Assembly (NCBI GenBank): GCA_034620365.1
Contig: JAQGEQ010000007.1
Span: forward strand, 186,001-250,000
DNA length: 64,000 bases
Reading direction: 5' to 3'
Source of the DNA: Pegea sp. RAD2-039
Lineage: Eukaryota > Chordata > Thaliacea > Salpida > Salpidae
Shown: one piece after another, positions 63,286 to 64,000 of the stretch
Layout of the letters: each line of letters starts with the position of its first letter
Numbering within the stretch: the stretch's first letter is position 1
The notes under the pieces: generated by a model
The model's database searches: none
Seen by the model: only the letters and a program-made list of their open reading frames with translations
What the model was told of the DNA's origin: nothing
Made by a program: the position numbers and the translations under genes

Positions 63286-63519
63286 TCAAAAGAATTTTGA
63301 TCTTTCTATAATTATCTCAAAGATTCGGAGTAAAAAGGATCGAAGAGTCTTGTGATAAATCGAAGAAGCTTTAAAAGTCTTATGATAGGAGATGAGATTT
63401 ACTGACGTAAATGCCTTCTTCAAAACCAAGTGCTTATCGTCTACAAACCAACCACAAAGTAGGAAGCTAGTAGTAACCATGGCAAGCGAGCAACTCACTT
63501 TCATACTTGACGCATCCAC
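63286..63519 (-). CDS. Possible small secreted protein or first exon
   Basis: A 77-codon ORF begins MDASSMKVSCSLAMVTTSFL and continues LLCGWFVDDKHL, which resembles a signal peptide if translation starts at the inner ATG (MKVSCSLAM). The DNA is less AT-rich than its surroundings from about 63340 to 63530, which argues for function. A donor-like GTCAGT at about 63402 could end a first exon, with the rest beyond what I can resolve. There is no recognisable domain; the C-terminal half in the unspliced reading is unremarkable. Confidence 0.3.
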   Translation of the reverse strand: MDASSMKVSCSLAMVTTSFLLCGWFVDDKHLVLKKAFTSVNLISYHKTFKASSIYHKTLRSFLLRIFEIIIERSKFF

Positions 63520-64000
63520 TCAGTTTAATTAGTTACTTTCACGTCAAAACGTTGTTTGATACAAATTTGATTGGTTTAAATATTTAAGACAATTTAAAAA
63601 TTCGAGAAATTAAAGTCACATGGTTAGATGAAACTTAATCAAGTAAAGCTGAAAGCAAATATTTTGTGAAAAATAAATTAATTAAAAATTTTCAAAGTTA
63701 TCAACTATTCCAAAGCAGTTTTATTAGATATTGTAGATAAAAGTTTATTACAAAATTAATTAAAAAATTATTAAATAAAGAACTTGTTTATATTTCAATG
63801 CATTTGTCTCAACAATTAGTTTTGATTCTACAATATGTGCATCTTGAAAATATTCAAATCCTAAATATATTTATTAAGATTCAAATTCTGCTCAGTCAAA
63901 AAAACGTTTATTTTAATATAAATTAGTTTAAAAAAGAGATATTTTTTGTATTTTAATTGAAGAAACATTTTGAAATAGAATTGGATTTGGTTTATTATTT
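63520..64000. other. AT-rich end of window
   Basis: Nothing recognised. Confidence 0.5.

Overview
This window is animal nuclear DNA, very AT-rich (roughly a quarter G+C by eye), with intron-split genes, canonical GT-AG splice sites and AATAAA poly(A) signals. Most introns are tiny (about 47-55 nt, some 90-120), yet genes are separated by kilobases of AT-rich DNA. Domains such as ShKT, LCCL, LDLa, TSP1, EGF, somatomedin B and SH2 place it in a metazoan. Homologs of STAP, SBSPON, NIPA/NIPAL and RAI14/UACA point to an invertebrate bilaterian with compact introns. I cannot name the species.

Left part (1-8 kb, + strand): the 3' end of a long coiled-coil gene whose C-terminus resembles RAI14/UACA (1-2989), a LINE 3' fragment (3.6-4.0 kb), and a type I membrane protein with an LCCL domain and a Ser/Thr-rich repeat stalk (5315-7620).

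Middle part (7.7-29.3 kb): a repeat-rich accessory region. It holds an internally deleted Tigger/pogo-like DNA transposon (9591-10634), an LDLa-rich 7TM receptor on the minus strand (12132 to about 16821), and a second, decayed copy of the receptor's 3' end and flank (19.03-22.5 kb). That copy preserves the empty site of the transposon and carries a LINE insertion. Further right are a shared 0.3-kb repeat (7.76 and 23.3 kb), a decayed Leu-rich repeat gene (24.6-26.4 kb, minus) and a longer LINE copy (26.6-29.24 kb).

Right part: a NIPA-family Mg2+ transporter (29752-33743, +); a 19-exon secreted modular protein ShKT-EGF-EGF-trypsin-like-TSP1x6-ShKTx2 with catalytic Ser replaced by Ile (35124-39176, +); SBSPON (47176-39928, minus) with a 4.9-kb first intron and a small gene nested on the opposite strand in its second intron (41144-41464); a PH-SH2 adaptor like STAP1/2 (51509-49797, minus); a puzzling GC-richer fragment at about 53.0-53.5 kb; and a 191-aa protein with an RVxF-type PP1-docking motif (57242-56547, minus). 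The last 6.4 kb hold little beyond a possible small secreted ORF. Exon joins were worked out by hand; for most genes the summed exon lengths are divisible by three and the phases agree, which supports the models. I saw no bacterial features, CRISPR arrays, rRNA or tRNA genes, and no LTR or virus-like element.
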